NCBI GenBank assembly: GCA_020809705.1
Contig: CP085826.1
Location: 3,720,001-3,784,000 of the forward strand
Direction: 5' to 3'
Length of the DNA stretch: 64,000 bases
DNA from: Calonectria ilicicola
Lineage: Eukaryota; Ascomycota; Sordariomycetes; Hypocreales; Nectriaceae
Shown here: positions 44,676-58,400 of the stretch, piece by piece
Layout of the letters: each line of letters starts with the position of its first letter
Numbering within the stretch: position 1 is the stretch's first letter
Translations under genes and position numbers: made by a program
Notes under the pieces: model-generated
Databases searched by the model: none
Told to the model about the DNA's origin: nothing
The model's input: only the letters and a program-made list of their open reading frames with translations

Positions 44676-45623
44676 CTAGATTTTAGCCTTGCGATCATCC
44701 ACCGACTGCCTTAGCAGAGAGATGACCTCGGAGGGATCCTTGGCACCAAACACGGCGCTGCCAGCCACAATGACATTGGCTCCGGCGTCGGCCGCCTGGT
44801 CAATGGTGCCGGGTCCCAGGCCACCATCAACCTCGATGTTGAGTTCGGGGTACTTTTCTCGTAGAGCCTGGACCTTGGGGAGCTCAGAAGCCATAAACTT
44901 CTGGCCACCGAATCCGGGGTAGACTGTCATGATCAAAACCATCTATCACGGCATGTTAGCGCGCCTCCTTAGCTCCCAGCGGTGTCATTGTGCAGAATCA
45001 CGTACGTCAGGGCGCTCCTTCTCATCAGCATTCTCCAGAATCTCCCAGAGAACGTCAACAGAGGTGTCGGGCTTGATGGCAATACCAGCGAGCAAACCCT
45101 GGTCGTGGATATATCGAATCAACGCCTTGGGGTTGGTCTTTTCGTCGGTCTGGTCCTCGGGGTTCTCAGCGGCCGTGGAGAAGGCGGCCTCGTAGTGGAA
45201 GCAGTAGAGATCGCAGCCGGCCTTCTTGAATTCCTTGACCCATTTCTTGGGCTGTAAAACAAATCGTCAGCTATGCGCCGGCTACCTCGCAGCGACGTGC
45301 AAAGAGGCATTTACCTCCGCAATCATCATGTGACAATCAAACGTTCCTCGTCCGTGGTTCTCGGTGGGCTTCTCGACGTGACCGCGGATCTTGGCAACAA
45401 CAGGGGGGCCGAAAGTGATGTTGGGAACAAAGTGCCCGTCCCTGTTCAGTGGTGAGTGCTGCATCATATCATGACCACGCCGGCCGTGGTGGACGCATGC
45501 CACTTACATGATGTCGACGTGCAGCCAGTCGGCGCCCTGCTCCATGGTGCGGGCGCAGTCATGGCCAAGGTTGCCAAAGTCGGCCGAGAGAATGGAAGGG
45601 GCGATGATGGTGTTGGGAGCCAT
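44676..45623 (-). CDS. rpe1: Ribulose-phosphate 3-epimerase
   Basis: Four exons: complement(44676-44942, 45006-45251, 45315-45441, 45508-45623), 251 residues. It interconverts ribulose 5-phosphate and xylulose 5-phosphate in the non-oxidative pentose phosphate pathway, in the cytosol. The start [16 protein letters not shown] is the family N-terminus. The signature blocks are [21 protein letters not shown] (metal-binding His and Asp), FDCHMMIAE and [13 protein letters not shown], with the phosphate-binding end DGGLGPGTI and [11 protein letters not shown]. All three introns are 63-66 nt, and joins fall at conserved blocks, restoring IMDGHF across the first. The length is normal. The fungal form has a somewhat extended helix region ([13 protein letters not shown]). 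Confidence 0.97.
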
Positions 45624-46382
45624 TTCGAGGTTGTCTGGCGGGAGTGTGTGATGAAAGAGAGAAGAGGTTAAAAGAAGTGGTCTTCACATGGGACAGAATA
45701 TGGTGGGGTTGCTGTCGGTGACGTTGGCGGGGCTGTTTTTTTTTGCGGGAGAGCGGTATGGCCCAGTTTAGCTGTTGGTGGGGCCAACATGGGCTTGAAT
45801 CTACCCCCGGCAAGAATCCCGTCGAGTTGATAAGTAATTGGTCAATGAGATTGGACTCCTGTATCATCCTCCGATCAGGAATGACGATGTTGACCCTAGC
45901 CAAAACAATGCGCGGGGTTGTTCCCCGGAAAGAGCTTCTGGAGCCGCTTATGGGGGAGACTGTCTTGCTCCATATTGGCAAATCGCTCTCCCCCAAGGAG
46001 CTGAACAGCCGCATCCTCCATAGCACGATATACAGATCGTCCAATGTACGGCATGTGTAACCACACGAAGAAAATCTTGTTTTAACATCACTTGTTCACG
46101 TCAAATATTTATAAAGATTGTTTTAAACCAAGTCAATTATTTATAGATCAGCTTGGCGCATCGCAGGAACCCTTGTCCAAGCCCGATTGCGCCAGACAGC
46201 CGATGCTTTCTCCTTAAAACGTCCAGTAGACAGACACTTGATAGATTGTACAGTGCTGGGACAGCAGCGAGTACACCAAAATTAAAAGATACAGAAGAGA
46301 AGAAAAAATAAACCCAACCGACTCAGGCAGGATGCCAAATCCATCATTTCACATCCTCAACATGTTTTCATGTACACATCAT
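45624..46382. other. Epimerase promoter and CFEM-gene 3' region
   Basis: 760 bp, AT-rich from about 46060 to 46380, where the CFEM-gene 3' UTR is expected. No coding region is supported on either strand. Confidence 0.55.
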
Positions 46383-47109
46383 CTATAGAGCAAAGACAAC
46401 AGCGGCAAGAGCGCCGAGGAGACCGCTGGCGCTGTAAGAGCCAGCAGCAGAGGAGCCAGAGCTGGTAGAGGAGGCAGAAGAGCCGGTAGCAGTCTGGGTG
46501 GAGGATCCAGTAGAGTCAGGGGTGCCGGTGGCGGCCTTGCCAGTAGCGGTCGAGTCGCCAGTGGCGCTGCTGCCGGAAGAGCTCTTGGTGGCAGAGTCGC
46601 TGCCGCTGCTGCTTCCGCTGCTGCTGCTGCTGCAGGTGAGCTTGCTGGGCACGGTGACGCCAGCAGAAGAGCAGATCTGGCCGGCGTACTTGACGGCAGC
46701 CTCCTGACCGGCAGTGTCGCAGCCCGACTGGAGACAGCAGGCGATGCCGTTAAGGAAGTCCTTGTTACTGCAGATGCACTTCACGTCCACCTGACCACAG
46801 CCGGCAATCTTGCCGCCAGTGGTGTACTCGTTGATGCACTTGGACTAAACGAAATGCGAAAAGAAAAAATTAGCCCAACTAGTTCTCTTCTCATTTCATT
46901 TCATCTCATCTCTCCGCCCGGACGCCAACGGGAACGGTCCCTCCCGCAGCACTCAGATGCAGTGCCAGCACAGGTTCCGGTCGCGACGGGACCAGAGTCT
47001 GGGACAGAAGGGAAACAACGGGGTAACTTACAGCGCAGTCAGGAAGCTTACTGGACTGGGCAGCGGCCAGGCCAGCGACCAGGACAAGGGAGAAAACGGA
47101 TGACTTCAT
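46383..47109 (-). CDS. CFEM-domain GPI-anchored cell-surface protein
   Basis: Two exons, complement(46383-46844, 47032-47109), with a 187-nt intron and 179 residues. Residues 1-17 are a signal peptide ([17 protein letters not shown]). The CFEM domain follows: C25, C29, C42, C49, C51, C62, C63, C68 and C84, with the Asp (D46 in QVDVKCIC) at the position used as axial haem ligand in iron-scavenging CFEM proteins. The rest is a Ser/Thr/Gly-rich stalk, and the hydrophobic end [13 protein letters not shown] is a GPI-attachment signal. CFEM proteins are fungal wall or membrane proteins that act in haem uptake, adhesion or host interaction. The intron splits the first Cys pair, giving LPDCA-SKCINEY. 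Haem binding is inferred only. Confidence 0.93.
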
Positions 47110-48410
47110 CTTGAGTGTGGGGGGTGGTCGGTGGTCGGTTTAGGCTTAATTGCGACGGTAAAAGGTGCGTGAGTGCAGGAGGAGCAGGCGAATAGGCAGA
47201 GGAGAGGATGAGGTGAGAATGAGGAGTTCAGAATGGACATGCACAAGGGAACCAAGAGGTTAAATTACTTGCCATGAATTGGCTTTCAGCCGGAGCTGGC
47301 CATCAACCTGGAGTGAACCATCCCCAACCCGTCCTGGGGGGGCCGGGGGAGGGGAGCCAAAGAGGTCGGGCGAGCTTCCGCACAGATGGCGAAACAGGAA
47401 CAGACCCACCATGGCAACGACGGCGGCGGCGCTCAGGGCAGCGTAGGGCCGTAGGGATGCAGCCGGCTGCGTGTTCAGGCCACTGAGCGTCCGAGCCAAT
47501 CGTCCGTGCCTGCGACAATCCCCAATCAACTCGGCGTCGTGGAGAGCTTTGTTTCGACTGCTGTCCCTTTAGAACAGGGGGATCCACGACCCAGGTCGAT
47601 CCATACCATCGGTGCATTTGGGTTCCTGAACCACCGAGGGTCCGTCGCTTTTGCAAAACACACTTTGGCCATTTTGGATCGACCTGATTCAAGCCCGCTG
47701 CCGATTCCAATGCTGGCGGCGGATACCGCCCCGCCAGTGTCAGCGCCAGCGCAAGCCATAACCAAAGGCTTGGCCGAAGTGACGCCTGGCCTCACCTGAG
47801 AAAGGAGATGAGGCGCACAAGCCTCCGGCTCTCGCGTCTAAGGTGCCGTTTTCCGCCCACTCTATCTCCCCCAAGGTCCGTGCATGACCTGATCGGTTTT
47901 CGGCACCCCGCCCCGTAGCCGTCCTTTCTCGCACATGGCCCTGGACCTGGCCAGACGAAGCCTAATCCACACACGAGAAACTCTACTCTCTATAAGCTTT
48001 GCTTCTCATTGGATCCAATAACTCATATATTGCCTACCTGGGTAGGCCCGCCACGCACCAACCCATCTCCGGACATCAGCTAGTCCGTATCCAATCGCCA
48101 TCACTACCCTTTGATGTCCAGTTCGGACGAAAACAAACGGGAGATGGTGGGCAGGAAACAAAGGAAAAGCCCCCGAGTCATCAGAGTCGCGCCGATGTCA
48201 CGTCTTGGAGAATCATCATCTCGGCTACGTTGCTTTCCGCGACAACCCAATTGTTGAAAAGACCCCCTTAAAATAAGATGAAAAAAAAAAACCATGTCGC
48301 AGTCAAGCAAAAATGCTACCACCACGTGCAGAGCACGGTGCGTGCCGACTTCGAGTCATCACCGCTTGTTTCTATCTCTCTCCCGCAAACCTCATCATGT
48401 CTCCCAAGCC
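47110..48410. other. CFEM promoter and PPE1 3' region
   Basis: 1.3 kb without a convincing gene. TATAAG near 47991 and mixed-composition DNA are present, but no frame has a recognisable product. Confidence 0.5.
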
Positions 48411-49745
48411 TTAAACCTTCTTGCCTTGCTTGATCAGGTCTGACACTTTTGGTGGCAGCACCAACGCGCTTCGGTCATTACGTCTGTAAAAGTCTACCAA
48501 CGAAACTGCAGTCTTTTCCGGGAGATCTTCGTGGATAAAATGTCCAGCCTCTGGGAAAACTTGCAAAGCATACTTTCCTGTCAATAGTTCGTGTAAGCAG
48601 CGTTCCTCAAATATCATGAGCGCCCAGGTTAGGCTGCTTATCCATTTTACATACCTTGCATTTGGCCAATCGTAAGTTCCGTATCGAGCCGGTCAGTGCC
48701 CGCAAGTAGCAATAGCTTTCCTCCTCTTGCCTCTAGAAACTTCTTACTCAGTCCCACAAACCAGTCTTCCCAGAATGGCTGCGTCGCCCCCAGGTTAGTT
48801 CGCCACCTCCATGGCCGTGTTGGATCCGTATTTTGGTCAAATACCAGTAGTGCAGGAACCGAGGTGCGAGCAGCAACCGAGTTACGGATCGTGCGCGATC
48901 GAATATGCCAGTCGATCCCAGCTTGTAGTGTAGCAAACCCCAGCGGTCTAGTAGACAGATACGTGTGCATGCTTTGTAGCGCATCAATAGCAGAGCCCTC
49001 TACCACATCTAGAACGGCATATCCCAAGAGCGATGCCCCCAGCTTGCCGCTCTTGGCCAGGTCGGTTACAACCGCTCCGCCCAGAGAATGTCCCACGAGA
49101 ACTATTGAGGGGAATTCATTCCAGTTCATTTCCGTCTTGGTCAGTTGAATCATCGAGTACAGGTCGGTAGATAGAGTGCCTAGTCTAAGGTCCAGGTCCG
49201 TCTCGTCTGGTATTGTTGTTGAGCCATGACCCCGACAGTCAATGGCAAGAATGCCCGCAGTCGACAATCGTTTCCGGATCTCACTGCCAACCACCGCAAA
49301 GGACAGCCCAGATGATCCAGCGCCGTGGTGCATCACAAACAGAGGACCCTTTCCAACTGGCGAAGTGAGATAGGCATGATAGATCACGGCGGGGTTGGTC
49401 TCTGATCTCAGTGTCAACTCCCGCTCAAAGTAGGTTGTCCATGGGATCTGTTCCAGAGTCCTGCCCCGAGAAAATCTGTCCTCTGTCAGTTCGATCTCGA
49501 TATTTGGGTTTGGGGGTTGATAAGCGTTACCCCTGAGGCCGAGCAAACAGCTTCTGGTTGGCTGACGGAATTACTGTGCCCGTCGACGAGACCGATGACG
49601 CCGACGAGGCTGATGATGAATCATCATCTACCGGCTCAGGAAGCTCAGCGACCTGGTCGTGCTCAAAATCCTCTTCCAGTTCGTCAAAGGCGTCGTTTGG
49701 TATTCCCAGCTTGGCCTTGGCCCAAGCTCGCTGCAAGTCGCTCAT
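48411..49745 (-). CDS. ppe1: Protein phosphatase 2A methylesterase
   Basis: Three exons: complement(48411-48577, 48655-49475, 49531-49745), 400 residues. It removes the C-terminal methyl ester from the PP2A catalytic subunit and thereby controls assembly of PP2A holoenzymes. The alpha/beta-hydrolase core is seen: HHGAGSSGLSF (oxyanion region), the nucleophile S202 in GHSLGG, D228 in VLDVVEGSAIDAL, and H358 in EAGHFIHED. The N-terminal 70 residues are acidic and Ser-rich with a basic start (MSDLQRAWAKAKLG), the usual fungal form. The acceptor at 49476 was chosen because it gives the in-frame join FARPQG-FSRGRTL; a nearer CAG two codons upstream would break the frame. Confidence 0.95.
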
Positions 49746-51530
49746 GACGTATTATGCATAGGCTAGATGGCGGAGGGTGGTGAGATTCAGCATTCACACA
49801 ATACGAACTGAGGGGCACCTTCCGGTGTCGGCTCTGAGGGGGCTGCACTTGTCGCACTGGCTCAATATAGATAGGAGTAGCTGTTCTCACCGGTCACATC
49901 CGCCGCTTCCCTTTGGGCTCCGGGGGGTTCAATCCGCTGGCGATGGAGTTGGGCCTCAGAACCAGGACGGTGAGCCGACAAATCCATTGGGGGTCTTAGA
50001 TGGGGCACAGTGTTTCAGACGGTGGGGTATCTTCACACTGTGTAGTCACACCTATCTTGGTGTCTCGTCACAGTGCAGATGACTATGGTAGCTGGTATAG
50101 GCCCTTTCGATTGCTCTTTCTGCCATGGTGATACTGCATGTTGCTATCATTGTCGGTTGAGATGCAGCAAAGGAGCGGTCCGCCAACTCGCAGGCCTGAG
50201 ACGCCGCCGTTGCCAAGGGTCTGCCACAAGCTCTAGCGCCGCCACGAGATGACAATGCTCTGCGATGGGCGATGCAAGTCTCGCACATGTTGATCCGGAC
50301 CCTGCAGCATCTGTTCCTCATAAACCAGCGACTCCGTCCCAGGTGTTTGCTCAGAAAACACTTCTTGCGAAACCGCACAAAGAAGAAAGAAAAAAAGAAC
50401 ACGCAGGAGCGAACCAGTGGCTCTAATCCAAGACCCATGGCTAGGGATATTGCCATCCACACGACTAGTTTAGACCTTGGCTCTCTTTCAGCACCCCTCG
50501 GGGTTGATATCAAGCCTATCGAACAAGCTCCCAGTGATTTGGGGTGCACCCTGGCACTACTGCTGTCACTGTCAAAAACATGTAACTCTGTTGCCCCCCT
50601 GTCCCTGCGTGAGACTTTGGCGAAAGTGCCTGAATCGGTGCCTCTATCTTGAGAGGTGTCTCTCGAGTAAAAGGACGACACCATATTCCACACACCGGAG
50701 AGAGAATAGGAACACCTCCCCATTGTTTAGAGAAACACGGTCAAGGTCCTTATTGTGCTTGGTTATGGATCTACTTGCTTGTGTGAACAACACGTCACAT
50801 CCAGCATGCTTACCCTATACTGCATCAAACTGACCTCACTCTCTAGACCTAAATAGGCGTTATGTGTTGTCATGCGCCTAATAATTCGCCAAGGGTCTGG
50901 TTTCATCCCTGTGGCGCTAGCTATTCATTTATCTGTTGTTGGGGGGTACTTGGTCACCCTCCTCCAAGCGAGTGGAGGTGTCGGTGTAGCCAAAAGAAAG
51001 TTTCTAGTTGTAACTGCCTCCTAAGGCAACAAACCAAACATTCATCTTGAATAGCATCAATCCGTAGGCGCTACCAATGGACTTTTGACCTGCTCCAATG
51101 GGCGGTGGGCGCGTTCAGTGAAGGGATCCCAGTCTTGATACTCTCTCCGCTACCAACTCACCTGTACCTGCATATATCCGGTATTTCCTCCCCGTCGCCG
51201 GGCGGGGCAAGGTTAGGGCTGGTTACAGACAGCTTGATGACCATTCGAGAAGTAAACGATGGTGGCTTGATTTCCTATCACACCGGTGCTGGGTGACTGC
51301 GCAAAACATGCCATCGGCCTATGAGGGCGGGGAGATGACCAGATGGTAAACCAGCTGCAGTCTGCATGACTGGGAGGGCTGAGACTGCAAACAGGACGGT
51401 CAAGTCGGCTAGAATGAGAGAGATGACGCCTCACGACATCCCCTTGTCTTGGCCAGAGCTGCAGCCATGATGCAACAGGTCAATCTGGGCACACTCAGGA
51501 AAATCCGCCCGAGTCTAGATTTCCTGACGT

Positions 51531-51544
51531 GGGGGGGGGGGGGG
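51531..51544. repeat. Homopolymer run of 14 G
   Basis: Fourteen consecutive G follow TTCCTGACGT. A second 14-G run lies at 61195-61208. Confidence 0.85.
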
Positions 51545-52416
51545 ATGGGTTCGCATACGTGGGGGCTTTTGCTGAACATGGATGGGGCTAAGATTGGGCA
51601 AGATCGTCCACATCATGGCAGCTGAAGTCTGGGGGGGCTACGAATGAGAGCGAGGATGGGTTGTTGTTGGGCCGTATTGGTACACAACCTCCTTTGGAGA
51701 CACTGCAGGTCTGGTCACCGACGCTCTGGAGGCGGAATTTGCCCCAAGGTACAATTCCTGGTTGCGGGGCCCGGTCGTGGCAAAATTGCCCCAAACTTCA
51801 CGAATGACGTCGGCCTGCTCGTGGAGCAAGTGGGAAATGCAGGTGACCTGTAAAAAATGACAAAGCTTGATCGGCTTTAGACAGTCAAGGGTCCCTTCGG
51901 AAATTTTCCAACTAGGTCTCGACGGTTGCCTGCGGACACAGATCCAATTCCGATCCGGGCGTGGCGTCACCCAGGATGCAGCCATCGTTCCATGCAGTTG
52001 AAGCGCCTATGTTGGAGGATAGGACACTGCTGCTGGCTGGGGCCTCGCTTGATGCGCAAGTTACGTCATCCTAGTGTATTCTATGCAAAGTGAAATGCCA
52101 CGCCGGCTTGACCGCTGGTTGTGGTTCTGCGAGCCCCCCCATAGGAAGAGCGTCGTTGAGGGCGTCATGCTACCTCAGGTGTGGTGAGGGAGCACTGGGG
52201 GCTGGCGGAGAGTTCAGCTGAACTAGGTGCTGGAAGAAGCAAAGCTGAACCTGGACGGAGGGCCCCCAATGTCGATCAGCCACTATAGCGCCGATGAGAC
52301 CTAAACTGTTCGCTCCTCGTTCAAAGACAATAAAAAAAACTATGCGAAGCGTTGGCTGAGCGTTGGATCGCAGCGTTCCATCGACCAAAAAAAGCACAAC
52401 CGCTCGCTTCCCTCAT

Positions 52417-52437
52417 AAAAAAAAAAAAAAAAAAAAA
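52417..52437. repeat. Homopolymer run of 21 A
   Basis: Twenty-one consecutive A between CCTCAT and CTCGAAAGG. No flanking duplication or retroposon structure was found. Confidence 0.85.
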
Positions 52438-55400
52438 CTCGAAAGGAGGCAGCCGTCCTAACATATCCTAACACATTCTCTGTGAAGTTGAGTTCTTGCA
52501 TCGTTTAAGGCCGTGCCCGACAGTAACGTACCTTTCGGAGTTGAGGCCTACAGTTCATGTGTGAAGCGTCAAGAAAGACATCGGAGCTTGGGTCTCCGGG
52601 CAGGCCGTGACCATCAAGCAACGTTGCTGGTGTTGACATCGCTGAGTGGTGGACGAGAACCGAGGCTTCGTGGCTCAGGGAGGGGGGAGGGGGAGGGAGG
52701 CTTATTGGGGTCGAAAGATGGCAATCGGACACACTAGCTCAATTTACAAGTGATTCTTTCCCATTGGTGCATTCGGATATTCCGTATCTGACGAGTAGAT
52801 TCGCTCGGCGCCAGAATGGGGCATTAATCCACTCGAACCGGTGGGCCGGCGAAACAATTAGTGGACCGGGCCCTTGTCCGGACAGGGACCGGCAATGTGC
52901 ACTTGTAGAAAGGTCTGCCCCGCAATGCGACTTTGGCTTAGAAGCCCGTGGCTGGCCTTTTCCGTTTCCCATTGCCCGGCGGCAATTCTCGCACAAAATG
53001 GCGCGTCTTCTTGGCACAAAACGAGGCCGCCGGAGGATATGATGTGGATGCGTGAAGTGGATAATGTAATACCTAACTTGGCCGAATAGTAAGGGCTTCT
53101 GAGTAACCGCTTCGCTTGAATTTATTTGCAAGCCACCAAAAAAAGGGGGGGCTAGTTAGTTGTCCCCAGTTTGTATGCGATCTTGTCGATCGCAGCTATG
53201 GCTATCCTTGCATCCAGTAAATTTCTGCCCAGCCGATCCGTCCACGCCTTTGTATAGACATGGATTGGGCCAAGTCCAGCTCAGCTCTCTCTCAACTGAC
53301 ATCCAACACGCTTCCTGGGAGATCGAAACCACCAACTGTGCGCCAAAAGTTATAGATGACGCATACGAGGGATACGGACGAACCAGTCTCAGTTATGTCG
53401 CTTGCAGAACTGAGATGGTTGGTGGTCTTGCATCTCGAGGAGCCATCGTGTTTGATGGCGTGTGGGGAAACCTCGAAAAGAAGGAAAAAAGAAAGCCTAC
53501 CGGGCCGGTAACCTATAAGTACGCTAGAATGACATGGTCGAGACCATCTATGAGACATCTTGTGACCTCTGCAGGTGCGACTCGCCTGATTATGACGTTT
53601 TTCCAAAATGTCTTTGTTTTTTAGTTGCTTCTGTCAATTCGCAATGCTGGTTTTGGCAGGGGAAATGGGAGATGATCGACACTGAATGCCCGAGAGATCT
53701 AGCAGGTCCCTACAAGTGGCACTACGAAGGGGGTGAGGGGCGGGCCACGGGGGTACTGTATCCGTGATTTAGTGACTGACCATGCTCCATAAGGCTGGGA
53801 CGACTATGTTTCGCGAGGGAGGGGGTGTTAGGGGTACCTAGAGGAGCTGACCGGAAAATTCTTAGGGGCTGACGGCGATCTAATGCAACCACCGGCGGAG
53901 ACGGACCGTGAAGGTTGCAGCGGGCCAGGCCGGAGTTGGCGCGCCAGCGCATACTGAAAGCCTAAACCGCACACCAGTGTCAACATGATAAGCAGGCACA
54001 GTTGCACCTTGAGGCGTCTTTGCAAGCGACGCAGCGGGCTGAAAGGTCAAAATGCGAGTGACAACAAAGCCACCCAAGCGGAATAGCTGAATTTTGGTGG
54101 AGCTGGCTTGGTGGTGACCGGCGCAGGTGTAGTCAACGGTAGAGTTAACGTTGGTGGTGTAACAGAGGCGTTTCAAACAAGTCTACCGTATTTGTTAGCA
54201 AGGCGTGATCAAGAGGCAGGGCCCGGGAACCTCTAATGGAACCAGTCCAGGGATCAACGTATAGTTTGAACGTGCATCAGATCCTGCGCTCGACCCTGGA
54301 GTTTGAGCTAGGCGCAAATCCTGATTCCGGAGCCGTTGGCCTGCTGTTGTACATACATTAGACATAGGCAATGATAGCGTCTGGTTTAAGGCGTGTTGGT
54401 GGTGGATTCGACCTGCGGGCCTGTCAAGAGCTGCTCGTTGCTCGCTCGCACTGACTCTTGGCGGGACACCCGAAGGTTGATGAGTGGTGGTCGCGCGGAA
54501 CTTTGCCGCCCAGGCACACCTGCTGATTGAGGCTTTTGGAAATGGGTATGCTGATGCGGGGATGATGGTTAGCGTCGCGCATCTCATCGAGATCAATCCC
54601 TCCCCCCCTTTAGGTTAGTTGTGGTTTCTCGAAGATGATGCGGGCGTTTTTGGCCAAAAAGCGATGGGGCGGCGGCAATTTGCAAAGAGTTGTTTGTTTG
54701 GATGTCGGCAGTCGACTCCCAAGGTGGGCAGTGGAGCCATCGCCGGCCCCGAAGCTGGACGAAGTGGGGAGCTTTAGGAGCTGAGAGCGTTGGATGGTAC
54801 GTGCATTCAACGGGAGGTAGATTTCCCGCGCGCTACCAAAGCACCCAAACTTCCTCTCATCCCGAGGATAGAAATGGATTCAAAAAAAGGGTCCCAAGCC
54901 AAGTTGGGATCCGCCGCCGACATTCTTGCTTTAGTCTCTTGTCAATCACTCTACCAAAAATGCTCGCTTCCCTCTCCTTCGCCAATGGCAGGCGGCGCAT
55001 CTCCATCTCTGCGCCACTCGCGGCGGAAGTCGTGAGCATTCATTCGCTCAGCTCCTCGACCAGGTTTCTCGCAAGAGGGTCTCAACCCAGCTAGCTCCCC
55101 ATCGTTCGGGCCTCATTTGGCTTGCTAATGCTTGAACTCGCAGATGACGCAAAAAAAAAAAAAAAAAGGAAGAAGGGAATGTCAAGGAGACCCGTGGAAC
55201 AGTGCGACGACAGTGGCCGTGGAATCCCGATCGGTCACTACGCCAGTAGTGGGACGCCTTCAGTGAGCTGAGGTTCTGTCCTGCACTGCCCTCGCTGCTG
55301 TGCATATCTGCCTACATAATTTGAGACCCCAGTCCTGTACGTTCAACACCAAAAAGGTGCTTACCTGGCTAGCCTACCTAGCTGCTGGACGCTGCATGCG

Positions 55401-58400
55401 CGATGCTGATTCCACCTCACTCCTGCAGCTGAGACGCCATTTTGCCAGATGCCAACGGCCCTCAACGTTGCATCAGACTTCCCTCAGGTCTTTGCTCTAG
55501 CATCGACGCAGGGCAGAGGGCCCTTAGCTGCACACTGTCCACCTCACGATCTCTAAGACTACACCCCAGCCTCCCCCTAGTATCCCCCCTGGAATCCTGG
55601 AATCGGAAACTGCGTGTGGGGAACCCGTCACCAGTTTGACCATCCTGGCTGCACATCAATCTTGTCAACATGAACCGTGTACGACGTCTTGCCTCGGCAC
55701 CATGACGCTGGTGCGCCCAAGCGCTTCTTCACCATCTGACCCAAGACATGATGGCATCTGCAGGACTCTCCGTACATCACACCACTTCCTAAGCCAGATA
55801 GGTCTCCTGCCTGCCCGACTCCCCGTGTTCTTTCAGCCTCTAACGCCTTCTCACACCTGACGTCTGACACACGACACCTGGACACTCTGCACACTCCACC
55901 TCCCACTTGCGACAAATTTGTACATTGGATGCATTAGTTGTTCTTCTGTCAAAAATGCGACACCCTGCCATTGCGAAGCTGTCAGGAGAATTTGAAGATC
56001 GAGGCTGTACCCATGGCTAGCTCTGCTTTTCTTGCTGCATGGCCACCAAACTGATGACTTGGACAAGGCACCCCGGGCAACGCACAGACTGACATGTAAT
56101 AGAACCTAATCTTTGATGAAATGAATATACCCTGGGCAGTTTATCAGACGCCTTCAAGTTGTTGACCGCCACCTCTCCAATCACCTCTTCATCGAGAACT
56201 GAATTACTAGAGAGCAAAGCGGGGCATAAATCCACGACCTTAACCCCGAGCAGCACCTAAACGAGATATCTAGGGGAAAGAGAGGGAGGATTTTTTTCGT
56301 TTCTTTTTTTTTGTTTTGTTTTGGGTGGCATAGACAGGAGAGATTACCGAGGCCGGAACCCAGAATGAATCCCATCCCACATCAATCAAAGACGTAAATG
56401 GAAAAAAGAAAAAAAAAAGGTGGCGGCAGCCTCTGTACATTAGGTGCCCAGCGACATCCAGTGCCACCAGCGCGTATTGCCTGGCACCCTTGTTTGCTTT
56501 TTCCCACCAGAATGAGGCACTAGGATCTCGTCTCCTTTGATTTTTAGGCGGAGCCACTTGCTCCATGATTCTCTTGGCTACGTAAAAAAGGAAATACGGG
56601 AGAAGAGAAAACAGGGTAGGTTTTGGCCGCAGTAGGGTCCATGAAACGGGCAAGACAGGGAGGGTCCTGTGGCTTCTGCTAATCCTCATAGAACAAGATC
56701 TAAGGGATGCCTCACCTCTGCTCCGACTTCTGTGAAAGGAAGAGGGCGCGAGATAGTCGACAAGGCATTGACGGCAGTTATTTGCTCAATAGGGCGTAAC
56801 GTGTGGGATCCTCCTCCGTTTCTGACCCGACACCCCTGTGCATGGGCAACCCGATTGGGAGCTGCAGGGCCAAGCTCCAGGAATGGCTGGCCTCTGGGGC
56901 CATGCCCTGCCACTGCCACCCCGGGTCGAACACCCCTTTTGGAGACGTGTTGCTCCCAGCGCCCTCCGCAAGGATCTGTCCTGGACATGGGGTGGCGCTA
57001 GCTCATGAGCGTGTTGTTTGTTGTATGTACCGAGGAGTACATCATGCACCTATTCATAAATGGCTACCTCTGAAATCGGCGCAACCGCATGGTACGTATC
57101 AGTGCCTGATGTGTCCCCTCGCACTGCATTTTTTATGGAATTGGCGCATCCACCAGTGAAACCGCATTGCATAGCCAATGCCGGAAACCCCTTCAGATCT
57201 GATCGATGTGTTTTAAGGTGCCAAGCCAAGCGAGGTTGCGATCCTGGTCTGTAACGTTGACCGGAAGGCGCCCTCGCCAGCTAATAGGAGATGAGCTTGT
57301 GCTAGACAGCCTCACGAGAGCTTGTCCGTCTCAGTTAAGCTTGTGCTTTTCTTGCCCGGCCGCCATCCGCGACGTTAAACGAACGGGGGCGGAGGAAGCG
57401 TACTACTCGCCGTTGTCAACGGCAATTGTCAAACAGCAGAGTTTAGAGTCAGACAATTATCATTGTTGACAGCTCAATTCGGCATTTGTGCTCGGTGTTG
57501 CCGGAGGCTCACGGGGATTCCCAGGACCTCGGTTCCTTTGCATCCCTTGGTGCTCCATGCACCCATCCATATGTATGCCCGTCACATAGGTATGGGGCTC
57601 TGCGTAATGGAGTGTTTGTGACGAGGCAGCAGGTCTCTCCCAATCGAAAATGGAGGCACCCTGATTGCAAATTTCCTCGCATCGTCTGGCGCCACTCATG
57701 GGCCACGGGAGAAGAAACAAAAGGATGATTCAAAGTTCAAGGATCGACAGTTCTTGGCTAAGCCATCTGGATAGACGCCCAGCTCCTCAGCCAACTGGCT
57801 CCAGCTAATATTACCAGTCGGTGGCGCCCGACGCCAACACGCCGTCACCGTCCACTCCTCGATATCCACCATTTTAGTAGGTCCAAAGCGGTGAATACCC
57901 ACAATAGCTAGCTAGCTGATCGAGTTGGAGCTGGTCGGTTGACCCCGTCGAAACATTCTCTTCACACCCCTCCCCCGGCCCGCACGCTTAGCTGCCGCCG
58001 CCAGCCATCGTTGACGGTGTAGGCCTCTCTTGACTCGGGGCTGGCGCTTGAAGTAGATCTCCCAGGATTCAAATATTCAACAAGGACCACCTGGGTTGGA
58101 ACTGTCATCCCGCAGCCTCTTGTCTCTGTTCCATCAATCAACGAGCACTTGACTTCGCAAACCTGGCTCTTCAGTCTCCGAAACACGCCGCCACAATCTA
58201 AACAAAGTCTGCGTCTTGCCGTATACAGCCGTTTTACCTGCGAGTAGCAGAGAAGCTAGCCGAGCAGCGATTCCGTCTTTTGGATCCGGGTACCGTTGCC
58301 ACGAATATCTCCTCCTCACCCGATCCATTGGTTCATCCTTCGACATCCATCTTTTTTATTTTATTTTTTTTGTCTTGCATCCTTCGCTCACGGGGCACGC

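Noticed and set aside
49926..49936. GGTTCAATCCG, resembling a tRNA B box
   Set aside because: The flanking bases do not form a T stem, and no A box or acceptor stem is found upstream.
50052..50723. 223-codon minus-strand frame in the gene-poor region
   Set aside because: Random-looking, Arg/Ser/Cys-rich, with no domain, no splicing partner and no matching codon bias.
52417..52437. 21-A run as the tail of a retroposon
   Set aside because: No target-site duplication and no internal polymerase III boxes or reverse-transcriptase traces were found next to it.
53160..53624. 154-codon plus-strand frame
   Set aside because: It begins at a non-ATG codon and has no recognisable motif or family composition.
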